Assembly (NCBI RefSeq): GCF_003634315.1
Contig: NZ_RBXL01000001.1
Span: 1,472,501-1,536,500 of the forward strand
Direction of reading: 5' to 3'
DNA length: 64,000 nucleotides
DNA from: Thiocapsa rosea
GTDB lineage: Bacteria; Pseudomonadota; Gammaproteobacteria; Chromatiales; Chromatiaceae
Every line of letters starts with the position of its first letter. Position 1 is the stretch's first letter. The position numbers and the translations under genes are program-made. A model generated the notes under the pieces. It worked only from the letters and a program-made list of their open reading frames with translations. It ran no database searches and had not been told where the DNA came from. This document shows, one piece after another, positions 53,745 to 62,944 of this stretch.

Positions 53745-54020
53745 ATGACGTTTCGGATCACACGAGTCGACGACCCGCGGCGAACGATCCTCGAGGTCGA
53801 CGGGTGGTTACAGGTCGACGGGCTTGCCGAGTTGGAACGGGCCTGCGGGGACCCGTCCGCCGGGCTGACCCTGGATCTACGCGGCTTGCGGCAAGCGGAC
53901 GAGGCGTCTTTGGCCGCCCTGCGGCGGCTGCGAGCGGCTGGGGCGAGCTTGGTCGGTCTTTCGGCCTACCTGACTCTGCGGCTCGGTCCCGCGAGCGCGG
54001 AGCAGCAACGTGGCGTGTAA
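53745..54020 (+). CDS. Small STAS-like protein
   Basis: The 91-residue protein has the beta-alpha pattern of STAS/anti-sigma-antagonist domains: RTILEVDGWLQVDGLAELERACG, then LTLDLRGLRQADEASLAALRRL. The usual phosphorylated Ser in the middle loop would be in DEASL. It may regulate a partner by protein contact. As first gene after the sigma-54 promoter it may have a leaderless mRNA. Its TAA stop begins a degenerate repeat element. Confidence 0.65.
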   Translation: MTFRITRVDDPRRTILEVDGWLQVDGLAELERACGDPSAGLTLDLRGLRQADEASLAALRRLRAAGASLVGLSAYLTLRLGPASAEQQRGV

Positions 54021-54107
54021 CGCGAGGAGGCGGACGCTTGCGACGCGTCGAGTCTGCCGACGCCGATCCCATCCAAAAACATCACATACCGCACTGGGCG
54101 CGGTTTA
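54018..54107 (-). repeat. TAAACCGCG element, degenerate at one end
   Basis: Read on the minus strand it begins TAAACCGCGCCCAGTGCGGTA and continues to TTTTTGGATGGGATCGGCG. It therefore shares about 45 positions with the copy at 8766-8850. The other end is degenerate (TAACGCG) and coincides with the STAS gene stop codon. Confidence 0.7.
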
Positions 54108-54144
54108 AGTCATATCCCTTCAAAACAACAAAGGACAGAGGACG

Positions 54145-55776
54145 ATGAAGCAACGACCAATTGAACCAAACGCCCCGCGGTTTCGCCCGGATGGCCGGCG
54201 CGGTCTGACCGCGCTGGCCTTGACGCTGACGACACTCGGCGCCGCGCTCGGCGTTGTGGGCCCCGCGGGCGCGGCCGACAAGCCAAACATCCTCGTCGTC
54301 TGGGGAGACGACATCGGCCAGTCGAATATCAGCGCCTACTCCAGGGGCATGGTCGGCTACCAGACCCCCAATATCGACCGCATCGCCAACGAAGGGATGC
54401 TCTTCACCGACTATTACGCCGAGCAATCCTGCACGGCCGGTCGTGCCTCCTTCGTACTCGGTCAGAGCGTGTTCCGCTCCGGACTGTCCAAGGTCGGTCT
54501 TCCCGGGGCCAAGGAGGGCATCAGCACGCAGGACCCGACCATCGCCGTGGTGCTCAAGGATCAGGGCTACGCGACCGGCCAATTCGGCAAGAACCACCTC
54601 GGGGACCGCGACGAGCACCTCCCCACGAACCACGGATTCGATGAGTTTTTCGGCAACCTCTACCACCTCAACGCCGAGGAAGAGCCGGAGAACGAGGACT
54701 ACCCCGCCGACCTGGTGCTGGAGGATGGACAGACCTTCCGGCAGAAGTTCGGCCCGCGCGGCGTCATCCACTCCTGGGCCATGCCCGACGGCACGCAGAA
54801 GATTGAGGATACCGGGCCGCTCACCAAGAAGCGCATGGAGACGGTGGACGATGAAACGTCGGCCCGCGCCCTCGAGTTCATCACTGAGCAGACCCAGGCC
54901 GGCAAGCCCTGGTTCGTTTGGTGGAACGGCACCCGCATGCACTTCCGCACCCACGTCAAGGATGAGCTGCGCGGCATCTCCGGCCAGGACGAATACGCCG
55001 ACGGCATGGTCGAGCATGATCGCCACATCGGTCAGTTCCTGACCAAGCTCGACGAGCTCGGCATCGCCGACAACACGATCGTCTTCTATTCCACCGACAA
55101 CGGCCCGCACAAGAACACCTGGCCCGATGCCGGCGTGAATCCCTTCCGCGGGGAGAAGAACACCAACTGGGAGGGCGGCTGGCGGGTGCCCGCCATGGTG
55201 CGTTGGCCGGGCGTGATCCCGCCTGCCTCGGTCAGCAACGAGATCGTCCACCACATGGACTGGATGCCGACGCTCGCCGCCGCGGCCGGCAAGGCTGACC
55301 TCAAGGACGATCTGCTCGACGGCTATACCTCCAGCGCACTGGGCCGGGACTACAAGGCCCATCTCGACGGCTATGACGTCTCCGCGCACCTGAAGGACAG
55401 CGAGAACACCCCGAGCCCCCGCAAGGAGGTCTTCTATTTCTCCGACGACGGCGACCTGACCGCCCTGCGCTACGGCGACTGGAAGATCCTCTTCATGGAG
55501 CAGAAGACGCCGGGAACCTTGCGCGTCTGGATGGACGAATTCAGCCCGCTGCGCGTGCCGCTGATCTTCAACCTGCGCCGCGATCCCTACGAGCAGGCAA
55601 CCATCACCTCCAACACCTACCACGACTGGCAGCTTGACCGGGCCTTCATGCTGGTCCCGGCGCAGGGCTACGTGGGCCGGTTCCTGTCGACCTTCCAGGA
55701 CTACCCGCCGCGGATGAAGGCGGCGAGCTTCAGCCTGGACAAGGTCATGGAGGCACTGGCACCGCCGGGAGGCTGA
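54145..55776 (+). CDS. Exported arylsulfatase-type sulfatase
   Basis: The 543-residue enzyme has an N-terminal export signal (RRGLTALALTLTTLGAALG..., possibly Tat). The metal-binding motif NILVVWGDDIGQSNIS and the formylglycine motif CTAGR (Cys96) follow, the latter needing conversion by a formylglycine-generating enzyme. GKNHLGD and the C-terminal metal residues STDNGPH are also present. It should hydrolyse sulfate esters (or possibly phosphonates) in the periplasm. GAGGAC precedes the ATG. Confidence 0.9.
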   Translation: MKQRPIEPNAPRFRPDGRRGLTALALTLTTLGAALGVVGPAGAADKPNILVVWGDDIGQSNISAYSRGMVGYQTPNIDRIANEGMLFTDYYAEQSCTAGRASFVLGQSVFRSGLSKVGLPGAKEGISTQDPTIAVVLKDQGYATGQFGKNHLGDRDEHLPTNHGFDEFFGNLYHLNAEEEPENEDYPADLVLEDGQTFRQKFGPRGVIHSWAMPDGTQKIEDTGPLTKKRMETVDDETSARALEFITEQTQAGKPWFVWWNGTRMHFRTHVKDELRGISGQDEYADGMVEHDRHIGQFLTKLDELGIADNTIVFYSTDNGPHKNTWPDAGVNPFRGEKNTNWEGGWRVPAMVRWPGVIPPASVSNEIVHHMDWMPTLAAAAGKADLKDDLLDGYTSSALGRDYKAHLDGYDVSAHLKDSENTPSPRKEVFYFSDDGDLTALRYGDWKILFMEQKTPGTLRVWMDEFSPLRVPLIFNLRRDPYEQATITSNTYHDWQLDRAFMLVPAQGYVGRFLSTFQDYPPRMKAASFSLDKVMEALAPPGG

Positions 55777-55849
55777 CAACCCGGACGGGCGACACCCGGC
55801 AGCGCCGCGGGGTTCGGTGGACGTTGCTCCCGCTCGTCCACCCGCCCCC

Positions 55850-56570
55850 TACCGGCACCGGGTGGCCGCGGGTGGTTACCCACCCGCGGCTCCCACAGAT
55901 CCGGACGTGCGGGACTACCGCATCCGGCTCCTCGGTTGAGCGCTCGCTGCACGACAACTGTCGCACACCCGATGGACCATTCAGCCCATGTCGCGATCTC
56001 CTGTCGTTCTGTTCAGATGGTCAGGTGACTCGATGTTCACGCCATCGTCCCTTCAGAAGGTGTCTCAACCGATCGGCCGCTTCCCTCCCATGGGTCCGCT
56101 CGGGTGCGTTCCCCACGCTCAACGGTACTATCAGCCGACTCTGACTGCTCAGTCGCCATCGCGCCGCACTTCGTTGCCTTCGCTTGGCGCTACCTTGCCG
56201 TCGGTCCTGTTCGCTCCCGTCGGCCGGACCAGCGCCGTCGGGCCGGGGCGGCTTCTTACGCGGTGCCCGCGCCGCGTCTCGGGCAAGGAGCAACTGAGCG
56301 CTCCCAGGTTCCTGGACGACCCGTGCGTACATGCCCTGCTCTTAGACCCCGGCGGAGTCTCGACATCAGGCCGTTACGATGCCGAAACTGTTGCCTTCCG
56401 GTGTTCCGAATACGTCGGCTCCGCTGAACTCAGTAACGGGGCTCCATCACACGGCCTGCACGCCCCCTGTGTACGCTTCGCAGGCGGGATCGCTCCCGCA
56501 CCACACAACACTCGGTTCCGGTGGATGGCCACTCCTTACCGGCTCGGGACTTGCACCCGGTGGGTCGCAA
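55850..56570 (-). mobile_element. Group II intron remnant lacking the reverse transcriptase
   Basis: Read on the minus strand, the 5' part near 56570 (TTGCGACCCACCGGG, GTGCAAGTCCCGAGCCGG) resembles a group II intron 5' end. Near the other end lies a domain V hairpin at 55930-55898 (GAGCCGGATGCGG-TAGTCC-CGCACGTCCGGATC) with the AGC triad. A domain VI-like stem GCCGCGGGTGGGTAACCACCCGCGGC follows. The total is about 0.72 kb. Only a ~100-residue frame without RT motifs remains in the middle, so the maturase is deleted. Exact ends are uncertain. Confidence 0.7.
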
Positions 56571-56722
56571 AAAGGAGTTTCCGATTGGCTTATCCGTTCG
56601 CTATCTTCCTCTCCTTCCAGGCTTTGCCTGGCGCAACGGAAAAACGATCAAGGCCCGATGATTCCCTATTTGCGCTGGCGCCGTGTCAGTGCGTCCCGAT
56701 CGACCTTACCCGGAACCTCATC

Positions 56723-57498
56723 ATGAACGCCATATTGATGGCCTCGGTCCTCGCAGTGGGTCTTTTTTCGGCATCCTGGCGATGCTGGAATTGGGTCGAC
56801 GGCTCGGCATTCGGCGACTGGCGAGCGACCCTGCGGGTGCGCAGGCCGGAACCGGCGCGGTCGAGGGTGCGGTCTTTGCGCTCGTGGGCTTGCTGATCGC
56901 CTTCACCTTTTCCGGGGCCGCGTCGCGCTTCGACGCGCGACGTGACCTGATCGTTGCGGAAACCAACGCCGTCGGGACCGCCTGGCTGAGGCTCGATCTG
57001 CTGCCCGCCGACCAACCGGCCATCCGCGACAGCTTCCTTCGGTATGTGGATGCCCGGCTGGCGGTCTACCGCAAACTGCCGGATCTCGAGGCAGCGCACG
57101 CAGAACTGGCGAAGGCGACGGGCTTGCAGGCGACGATCTGGGCGCAGGCCATCGCCGCGGGTCAAAGCCAGGGCGCCTCACCCGATGCCATCAAGCTGCT
57201 GTTGCCCGCGCTCAACGAGATGTTCGATATCACCACCACGCGGACGATGGCGACACAAGCACACCCGCCCTTCGTCATCTACGGCATGTTGATTGCGCTG
57301 GCGCTGGCCAGTGCACTGCTGGCCGGTTTCGGTATGGCCGGCAGCAAGTCGCGCAGTTGGCTCCACATCCTCGGTTTCGCGGGTGTAATGGCGGTGGCGG
57401 TTTACCTCATCATCGATCTGGAATTCCCCCGGCTCGGTCTGATCCGGGTCGATACCTTTGACCAAGCGTTGGTCGAATTACGGGCAAGCATGCCATGA
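56723..57498 (+). CDS. DUF4239-like membrane protein, apparent frameshift
   Basis: The start ATG at 56723 gives MNAILMASVLAVGLF, a membrane helix. The reading frame then shifts at a run of six T (56763-56768) and continues in another frame as GILAMLELGRRLGIRRLA. One extra T would restore VGLFFGILAMLELG. The remaining ~235 residues show further membrane helices (FALVGLLIAFTFSG, YGMLIALALASALLAGFGMAG) typical of DUF4239 bestrophin-like proteins. It is either a pseudogene, a sequencing error, or slippage-dependent. It overlaps the next gene by 4 bp. Confidence 0.65.
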
Positions 57499-58838
57499 CG
57501 CAATCGTTCCCCGAATCGATCCCCAAGCTATCGATCCTGTTGGTCGCCTTGCTGCTGCTGGCCGGCTGCGCGACACCGGCCCGCCAGTTGATGCCCACGC
57601 CGGAACTGTATCGGCAACCCGGAGGGGTACCGGTCTTCGACAGCACGGCGGTCCAACGACACGGCACGGATGTGGACCTGCTGTACGTGACCGACCGCGG
57701 CCCGGAGACCACGGCGGATGGCACCACGATCCCCTATGGCCAGGTCCGCGCCCGGCAAATCCGCTTCGGCACCGCCCAGGTACGCCTGACGCCGGCCATC
57801 ACCTGGGACGCCCTGCGCGAGCAGAGCCAACTCGGCGAGCGCACCCGGGAGATCGCTCTGGAGCTGGGTGCCGTCGAAGAACTGGGACAATTTCCGAACG
57901 AGCCCTACCAACTGCATCGGCTGCCGAACGGCTTGATCGAACGCGATCGTGACGAGCTTGCCCGTCACGATGCGGCCAAAGAGGGACTGACCCGGGAGAT
58001 CGAGCGCCGCCTGGCGGAGTCATCCTCCAAGGACGTCATGCTCTACGTCCATGGCTTCAACGAGACCTTCGACTCCGCCGCCTACACCGCCGCGGAGCTG
58101 TGCCATTTCCTGGGTCGACAGGACGTCTGCGCCTTCTTTACCTGGCCCGCCTCTTCCAGCGGCAACGTCCTGACCTCCTACACCACGACCACGGAGTCCG
58201 CGGACTATGCCGTGGAGCACCTGAAGAAGACCATCCGCATGATCGCCCGCACCCCCGGGGTCGAGGGGCTGCAACTGTTGGCCCACAGTCGCGGTACGGC
58301 GGTCATGCTGCGCGCCGTGCGCGAGTTGGGCCTGGAGGCCATCTCCGCGGGTCAGGAGCCGATGCAGGTCTATCGGATCGACAACCTGGTGCTGATGTCG
58401 CCGGACATCGACGTGGACATCGCCGCCCAGCAGATTACCGGTCTCCTGTCCGATCCGGACCTGGTCACGGTCTGGCCCGAGGGCCGACTGCCACGCCTCC
58501 TGAAGGGGCGCATGACGATCTATGCCTCTCCGGAAGATCGGGCGCTGCTGGTCTCCAAGATCCTCTTCCGCAGCCGCAATCGGGTCGGCCAACTGCGCCC
58601 GGAGGACCTCCAACCGAGGGCCCAGGCGTATTTCGAAACGCTCGGCAAGGTCGATCTGATCACCTACGAGGGTGATCGCACCGATCTCTTCGGGCACTCC
58701 TACTTCACCACCAATCCCCGGGTCAGCTCCGACTTGATCGCCATGCTCCGCTACGGCAAGCAGCTCGGTGAGCCGGGGCGCGAGCTGATCCGGACCGGCA
58801 AGGTCACCTGGAAATTCCCGCCCTCCACCGGGCAATAG
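57495..58838 (+). CDS. DUF900-type alpha/beta-hydrolase lipoprotein
   Basis: The 447-residue protein has a lipoprotein signal (LLVALLLLAGC, Cys about 25), a linker, and an alpha/beta-hydrolase of the DUF900 family. VMLYVHGFNETFDSA forms the oxyanion region, LLAHSRGTAV contains the nucleophile Ser (G-less H-S-R-G elbow), and conserved Asp/His follow near MSPDIDVDIA and FGHSYFTTNP. It is probably anchored in the envelope; the substrate is unknown. It is part of the sulfatase operon. Confidence 0.82.
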   Translation: MTQSFPESIPKLSILLVALLLLAGCATPARQLMPTPELYRQPGGVPVFDSTAVQRHGTDVDLLYVTDRGPETTADGTTIPYGQVRARQIRFGTAQVRLTPAITWDALREQSQLGERTREIALELGAVEELGQFPNEPYQLHRLPNGLIERDRDELARHDAAKEGLTREIERRLAESSSKDVMLYVHGFNETFDSAAYTAAELCHFLGRQDVCAFFTWPASSSGNVLTSYTTTTESADYAVEHLKKTIRMIARTPGVEGLQLLAHSRGTAVMLRAVRELGLEAISAGQEPMQVYRIDNLVLMSPDIDVDIAAQQITGLLSDPDLVTVWPEGRLPRLLKGRMTIYASPEDRALLVSKILFRSRNRVGQLRPEDLQPRAQAYFETLGKVDLITYEGDRTDLFGHSYFTTNPRVSSDLIAMLRYGKQLGEPGRELIRTGKVTWKFPPSTGQ

Positions 58839-58848
58839 GAGACACCCG

Positions 58849-59841
58849 ATGCACCGACTCGCTCTATCCGCCGTCTTGGTCCTCGCGGCCCTATCCGCGG
58901 CCGCCGACCCGTTACCCTCCTGGAAGGACGGCCCCGCCAAGCAGGCCATTACCGGCTTCGTCACCGACGTGACGAAGGCCGGGGGAAAGGACTTCGTTCC
59001 GCCGGCCCAGCGCATCGCCGTCTTCGACAACGACGGGACCCTGTGGATCGAGCAGCCCATGTATACCCAACTCGCCTTTGTGCTGGATCGGCTAAAGGTC
59101 CTGGCGCCCGCGCACCCGGAGTGGACAGAGCAGCAGCCCTTCAAGGCCGCCCTGGAAGGCGACCTGGCGACCCTGGGGGCCGCTGGAAGCGAGGGTCTGC
59201 TGCAACTCGTGATCGCGACCCACAGCGGCATGACCAGTGCCGAATTCGAGACGATCGCCTTGGATTGGATCGGCGCCGCTCGCCACCCGCGTTTCCAACA
59301 GCCCTACACGCAACTCATCTACCAACCCATGCTGGAGCTGCTGGAGTATTTGCGGGGGAACGGCTTCAAGACCTTCATCGTCTCCGGGGGCGGGGCCGAC
59401 TTCATGCGCCCCTGGTCCGAGACGGTCTACGGCATCCCGCCGGAGCAGGTCATCGGCTCGCAGATCGCGCAGCGTTTCGAGGTCCGCGACGGCGTACCTG
59501 TGATCGTGCGCGAGCCCGAGGTGGCCTTCATCGATGACCAGGCCGGCAAGCCGGTGGGCATCCAACGCCACATCGGGCGCCGCCCGATCCTCGCCTTCGG
59601 CAACTCCGACGGAGACATCCAAATGCTGCAATGGACCACCGGTGCGCCCGGCCCGAGTCTTGGTCTGATCCTCCATCACACCGACGCCGAGCGCGAGTAT
59701 GCCTACGACCGGGAGAGCCACTTCGGAAGGCTCGACAAAGCCTTGGCGTTGGCGCCCGAGAACGGTTGGGTGCTGGTCTCCATGAAGGATGCCTGGTCGC
59801 ACCTGTTTCCGCCGACGCAAGGGTCCCAGCCGGATGAGTAG
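58849..59841 (+). CDS. Secreted HAD-family phosphatase
   Basis: The 330-residue protein has a signal peptide (LALSAVLVLAALSAAA) and HAD motifs I (AVFDNDGTLW, nucleophile Asp), II (FIVSGGGADF), III (Lys near GRRP) and IV (AFGNSDGDIQML). It resembles SerB-like phosphatases but is exported, so it would act on periplasmic phosphoesters. It lies 10 bp after the DUF900 gene. Confidence 0.85.
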   Translation: MHRLALSAVLVLAALSAAADPLPSWKDGPAKQAITGFVTDVTKAGGKDFVPPAQRIAVFDNDGTLWIEQPMYTQLAFVLDRLKVLAPAHPEWTEQQPFKAALEGDLATLGAAGSEGLLQLVIATHSGMTSAEFETIALDWIGAARHPRFQQPYTQLIYQPMLELLEYLRGNGFKTFIVSGGGADFMRPWSETVYGIPPEQVIGSQIAQRFEVRDGVPVIVREPEVAFIDDQAGKPVGIQRHIGRRPILAFGNSDGDIQMLQWTTGAPGPSLGLILHHTDAEREYAYDRESHFGRLDKALALAPENGWVLVSMKDAWSHLFPPTQGSQPDE

Positions 59842-59922
59842 GTTGTTCGTCGCGTCGACGTGCGTTTGCGGTTCGCATTCAAACCAAGCGCCGGGAGCGC
59901 GCACACCCTTGCGAGGACATCC

Positions 59923-61491
59923 ATGCAAAACCGACGGCACCGTCTCGGCCGATCGCTGGCCCCCATCATTGTCGCCGTCTGCGTCGCCGTCACGCCGCAG
60001 CTCGCACTCGGGGCGGAGTCGACCACGCCGCCGGCCGATGCCTTCCCCCCGGAGCAGATCGTGCAGCTCGTCGCCCCCATCGCACTCTATCCCGATGCCC
60101 TGATCGCCCAGATTCTGATGGCGAGCACCTATCCGCTGGACGTGGTGCAGGCGAAACGCTGGCTCGACGACCATGAAGACATCGAGGGCGGAGCCTTGGA
60201 CCAGGCGGTCAAGGAGGAGCCGTGGGACGACAGCGTGAAGGCGCTGGTGTTCTTCCCGAGCGTGGTCGCGTTCATGAACGACAACCTGGACTGGACTCAG
60301 GACCTGGGCGATGCGGTACTGGCCCAGCAGGGCGAGGTCACCGAGACCATTCAACGTCTGCGCGCGGAGGCCGACCGGACCGGCGCGCTCGCCAGCAACG
60401 AACAACAGCGGGTCGAGAAGGCCGGCGACACCATCATCATCCAGCCTGCGCAGCCGGAGGTCGTCTACGTGCCCACCTATGACCCGGTGACGGTCTACGG
60501 CGAGAGCAATCCGCCGGCTCAGTCCTATTACCCCGATGCCTATGCCGACGCCACCGCCAGCTACCAGTCCGGCTATGCGGCGGGCCAGGCGGCCGAGGAG
60601 TCCGCCTCGAGCGGCATCGGCACCGACAGTCTGATCGGCTTCGGAGTAGGAGCCTTGGCGGGAGGTCTGCTCACCGCGGCCATCATGTGGGACGACGATG
60701 ACGACTGGAACGACCGACTCTACTACGGCGGTCGCGGCTATTACGGTGCTCCGAGCTACTGGGCTCGCAACGAATACTGGGACAACAACGGCTGGCGAGA
60801 ACCGGCCAACATCACTGTCGACCGCAGCCGCAACCTCGACATCGACCGCAACGTCGAGCGCGGCGACATCGAGGTCAACCGCGGCATCGTCGGCAACGAG
60901 GTCGCAAAATGGGAGCACAACCCCGAGCGGCGCGGCGGCGTGCGCTACCGGGATGCCTCCACCGAGAACCGGTTCGCCGCCAAGCGCGGCGCGGCGAACA
61001 TCAATCGCGACGCTGCGCGCGGGCGCCTGAAGAGCACCGACCGGCAGGTCAAGGCCCCGAATCTCGACCAGGTCAGGCGCGAGGGCGCGGCCGGCGGCAA
61101 GGTCGCCGCGGTCGCGGAGACGCGCCCTGCCGGCGGGGACGCGCGTGCCAAGGTGCAGGCCAAGGCGCCGGCCGTGAAGGCGAAGGCGCCCGCCATCAAG
61201 GCCAAAGCCAAACCCAAGGTGCAAGCGGCCGCCGCGACCAAGCGACCGGTGAATCGCGAGGTCAAACGTCCGGCGGTGGCGCCGGCCAAGCGCCCGGCAG
61301 CGGCATCGAAACCCTTGGCGCAGCGCCCGGCGGTTCCACGGGCTTCGGCGCCGAAGGCCAGTGCATTCAAGGCAAGCAAGCCGGCCGTCAGCCGCGCCGC
61401 CAGCAATCGCGGCGGGGCCAGTCGAGCCGCAGCGGGCCAGCGTGGCGGGGGCGGCGGAGCGGCTCGGGGTGGCGGCGGGCTGAGACGCTGA
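59923..61491 (+). CDS. DUF3300 protein with basic repetitive tail
   Basis: The 522-residue exported protein has a DUF3300 N-terminal half (QIVQLVAPIALYPDALIAQILMASTYPLDVVQA, DDSVKALVFFPSVVAFM, QPEVVYVPTYDP). A glycine-zipper-like helix (FGVGALAGGLLTAAI) and an Asp/Tyr-rich linker follow. The long C-terminal tail is rich in Lys-Ala-Pro and Arg-Gly (KAKAPAIKAKAKPK, GGGGGAARGGGGLRR). The tail could bind nucleic acid or acidic polymers. Start at 59923, with GAGGA upstream, rather than the longer frame. Function is unknown; it is usually encoded beside DUF2950. Confidence 0.85.
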   Translation: MQNRRHRLGRSLAPIIVAVCVAVTPQLALGAESTTPPADAFPPEQIVQLVAPIALYPDALIAQILMASTYPLDVVQAKRWLDDHEDIEGGALDQAVKEEPWDDSVKALVFFPSVVAFMNDNLDWTQDLGDAVLAQQGEVTETIQRLRAEADRTGALASNEQQRVEKAGDTIIIQPAQPEVVYVPTYDPVTVYGESNPPAQSYYPDAYADATASYQSGYAAGQAAEESASSGIGTDSLIGFGVGALAGGLLTAAIMWDDDDDWNDRLYYGGRGYYGAPSYWARNEYWDNNGWREPANITVDRSRNLDIDRNVERGDIEVNRGIVGNEVAKWEHNPERRGGVRYRDASTENRFAAKRGAANINRDAARGRLKSTDRQVKAPNLDQVRREGAAGGKVAAVAETRPAGGDARAKVQAKAPAVKAKAPAIKAKAKPKVQAAAATKRPVNREVKRPAVAPAKRPAAASKPLAQRPAVPRASAPKASAFKASKPAVSRAASNRGGASRAAAGQRGGGGGAARGGGGLRR

Positions 61492-61593
61492 TGGCGGCGC
61501 CCGCGTGGCGTGCAGCCAGACCGCGTCTCTCCTCGCGCGGCGGCCTCGGATCGGCTGTCGCATCACCTTGCCTCTTGTTTCGGAGCTCAGCTT

Positions 61594-62574
61594 ATGAAGA
61601 CGACCAGCGCTTTGCTTGCCTGCTTGCCCCTCGTGCTTGTGATGACCCATTCCCGCGCCGCCGTGGAGGAGATGACTCCGGCGACTGATTCGGCTCCCGG
61701 TCCGGAGGCGACCGAGGTGTCGGTCCAGCCGCCGATGTCGTTCGAGACCCCGGATGCCGCCGTCATGGCCCTGATCGACGCGGCTGCCTCCGAGGATCGC
61801 GACGCACTCTTCGCTGTGCTCGGATCGGACCTCGACGCGCTCGTCTCCGGCGACCCGGTCGCGGATGCTCTCGATCGTCGGCGCTTCGTGGAGTTGTCCC
61901 AAGAGGCAGCGCAGCTTGAGGACGAGACGGACGACAGCGCCATCCTGGTGATCGGCCCCGAGGACTGGCCCTTCCCGATCCCCTTGGCCAAGGACGATCG
62001 GGGGTGGTCCTTCGATACGCAGGCCGGGCTCGAAGAGCTCTTGGACAGACGCATCGGACTCAACGAGCTGCATGCCGTCGCGACCGCCCGCGCCTTCGTG
62101 GATGCCCAGGTGGAGTACGCCGCAGCCGATCCGGACGGCGACGGCGTGCGGGCCTACGCGGGGCGTTTCTGGAGCACCGAAGGCACACGGGACGGACTCT
62201 ATTGGCCGACGAACGAGGGCGAGCCCGAGAGTCCCATGGGACCCCTGGTGGACGATGCCGTCGAGGAAGGCTACGAGGTCGGCGACGACGGGGAGGGGCG
62301 GCGGCCTTACCACGGTTATTACTTCAAGATCCTCACCGCACAAGGACCGAGCGCGCCGGGCGGGGCCAAGAGTTATCTCGAATGCGGCAAGTTGGCGAAC
62401 GGTTTCGGTCTGCTCGCCTGGCCTGCAAGCTACGGCAATTCCGGGATCATGAGCTTCCAGGTCAACCAGCGCGGCATGGTCTATCAGGCGAATCTCGGCG
62501 AAGACACCGCTGCTGTCGCCGAGACCATCGATGCCTACGACCCCGGCGCGGATTGGGTGCCGGTCGTGGATTGA
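61594..62574 (+). CDS. DUF2950 exported protein
   Basis: The 326-residue protein has a signal peptide (ALLACLPLVLVMTHSRA) and DUF2950 (FETPDAAVMALIDAAASEDRDALFAVLG, LNELHAVATARAFVDAQVEYA, RPYHGYYFKILTAQG, YGNSGIMSFQVNQRGMVYQANLG). No biochemical role is known. It follows DUF3300 in a conserved gene pair and ends the operon. The longer frame back to 61510 lacks homology. Confidence 0.87.
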   Translation: MKTTSALLACLPLVLVMTHSRAAVEEMTPATDSAPGPEATEVSVQPPMSFETPDAAVMALIDAAASEDRDALFAVLGSDLDALVSGDPVADALDRRRFVELSQEAAQLEDETDDSAILVIGPEDWPFPIPLAKDDRGWSFDTQAGLEELLDRRIGLNELHAVATARAFVDAQVEYAAADPDGDGVRAYAGRFWSTEGTRDGLYWPTNEGEPESPMGPLVDDAVEEGYEVGDDGEGRRPYHGYYFKILTAQGPSAPGGAKSYLECGKLANGFGLLAWPASYGNSGIMSFQVNQRGMVYQANLGEDTAAVAETIDAYDPGADWVPVVD

Positions 62575-62858
62575 CCTCGCTGGCGTTGTTCATCGGATCG
62601 TTGCACCAAAGAAAGCCTGAAAAGGGGGCGAAGGCAAATGTGACATGCAAGCCCTGCTCGTCGGGCTGCAAATCCCACGTGGGTTGCGCCGCCTCTCGGC
62701 CGGTGCCGCAGTGCGGAAAGATCGGCGGAAGTCAGGTAAGCGAATCTGAGAAATCCGTGACGAGATAATATCGGAAACAACAAAGGGTTTGGAAGCGGAT
62801 CGGTCACTGGGTCCGTAAGCTCAAGCCGAGCCATAGACGCCCTTTCGAAAAAATATCC

Positions 62859-62944
62859 TAAACCGCGTCTTCACCGAGGGCGTGGGCTCACGCAACCGCG
62901 AGCCCCAGTCCTAAAACATCCTTTATCTCACCGGACGCGGTTTA
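62859..62944 (-). repeat. 86-bp TAAACCGCG element supplying the hemE stop codon
   Basis: On the minus strand it starts TAAACCGCGTCCGGTGAGATA, its TAA being the hemE stop, and ends GAAGACGCGGTTTA. A GGATATTTTTT tract follows, so hairpin plus T-run may also terminate hemE transcription. Confidence 0.82.

Noticed and set aside
55988-56896. 302-codon plus-strand frame
   Set aside because: It runs antisense through the group II intron remnant and joins the first codons of the DUF4239-like gene only because of the frameshift.
59092-62343. 1083-codon minus-strand open frame
   Set aside because: It crosses four clear plus-strand genes and consists of low-complexity shadow sequence.
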